In this document: in pieces, positions 6,129-6,161 of the stretch
How the letters are laid out: the number at the start of each line of letters is the position of its first letter
Numbering within the stretch: position 1 is the first letter of the stretch
The notes under the pieces: model-generated
The model's input: only the letters and a program-made list of their open reading frames with translations
The model's database searches: none
Told to the model about the DNA's origin: nothing
Translations under genes and position numbers: made by a program
Source of the DNA: Chamaesiphon sp.
GTDB taxonomy: Bacteria; Cyanobacteriota; Cyanobacteriia; Cyanobacteriales; Chamaesiphonaceae
Reading direction: 5' to 3'
Length of the DNA stretch: 6,161 nt
Assembly: GCA_026786125.1 (NCBI GenBank)
Contig: JAJAYU010000083.1
Location: 1 to 6,161 of the forward strand

Positions 6129-6161
6129 AATTGACAATTTAACGATCAACCAGTTTAACTG

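Noticed and set aside
6139..6161. Possible C-terminal end of a further minus-strand gene, reading VKLVDR then TAA
   Set aside because: Only about six codons are visible. The position before the palindrome-type terminator fits, but the fragment is too short to support a coding call.
1..6161. Mobile element, CRISPR array, tRNA, rRNA, toxin-antitoxin or defence system
   Set aside because: No transposase or integrase motifs, spaced long repeats, cloverleaf or RNA gene sequence, or defence-type domains are seen. All five genes are household-type cyanobacterial families or a small unknown.

Overview
The window looks like ordinary chromosomal DNA from a cyanobacterium. The hexamer CGATCG occurs 17 times in 6.2 kb, roughly ten times chance, like the HIP1 core common in cyanobacterial genomes. 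One gap carries a heptamer array like the short tandem repeats described in cyanobacteria. The proteins also read as cyanobacterial family members. The exact genus cannot be read from the sequence.

All five genes lie on the minus strand, so transcription runs from high to low coordinates. From the right edge, a 30-bp perfect palindrome (6088-6117) probably ends a gene outside the window. It is followed by a DUF1499 protein with an N-terminal membrane anchor or signal peptide (5558-6046), then a large exported M16 zinc peptidase with two M16 halves (2631-5465). A hairpin with a T-run (2576-2615) lies just past the peptidase gene. After it comes a heptamer repeat array (2503-2551) that touches the start codon of an unrecognised 86-residue protein (2242-2502). 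Next, with short gaps of 39 and 63 bp, come a WecG/TagA/CpsF (GT26) glycosyltransferase (1432-2202) and a CNNM/CorC-type membrane protein with paired CBS domains (19-1368). A CT-rich simple repeat fills the first 20 bases. No gap is longer than about 130 bp.

Two transcription units are likely. One holds DUF1499 and the M16 peptidase, both predicted to act outside the cytoplasmic membrane (periplasm or thylakoid lumen). The other holds the 86-residue protein, the glycosyltransferase and the CNNM protein. The members do not form a known pathway, so shared function is not established. I see no phage, transposase, CRISPR, tRNA or rRNA, and no convincing new multi-gene system. The more interesting signals are in the non-coding DNA: the palindrome with its flanking direct repeats, the heptamer array at a start codon, and a CGATCG word that never extends to the perfect HIP1 octamer.
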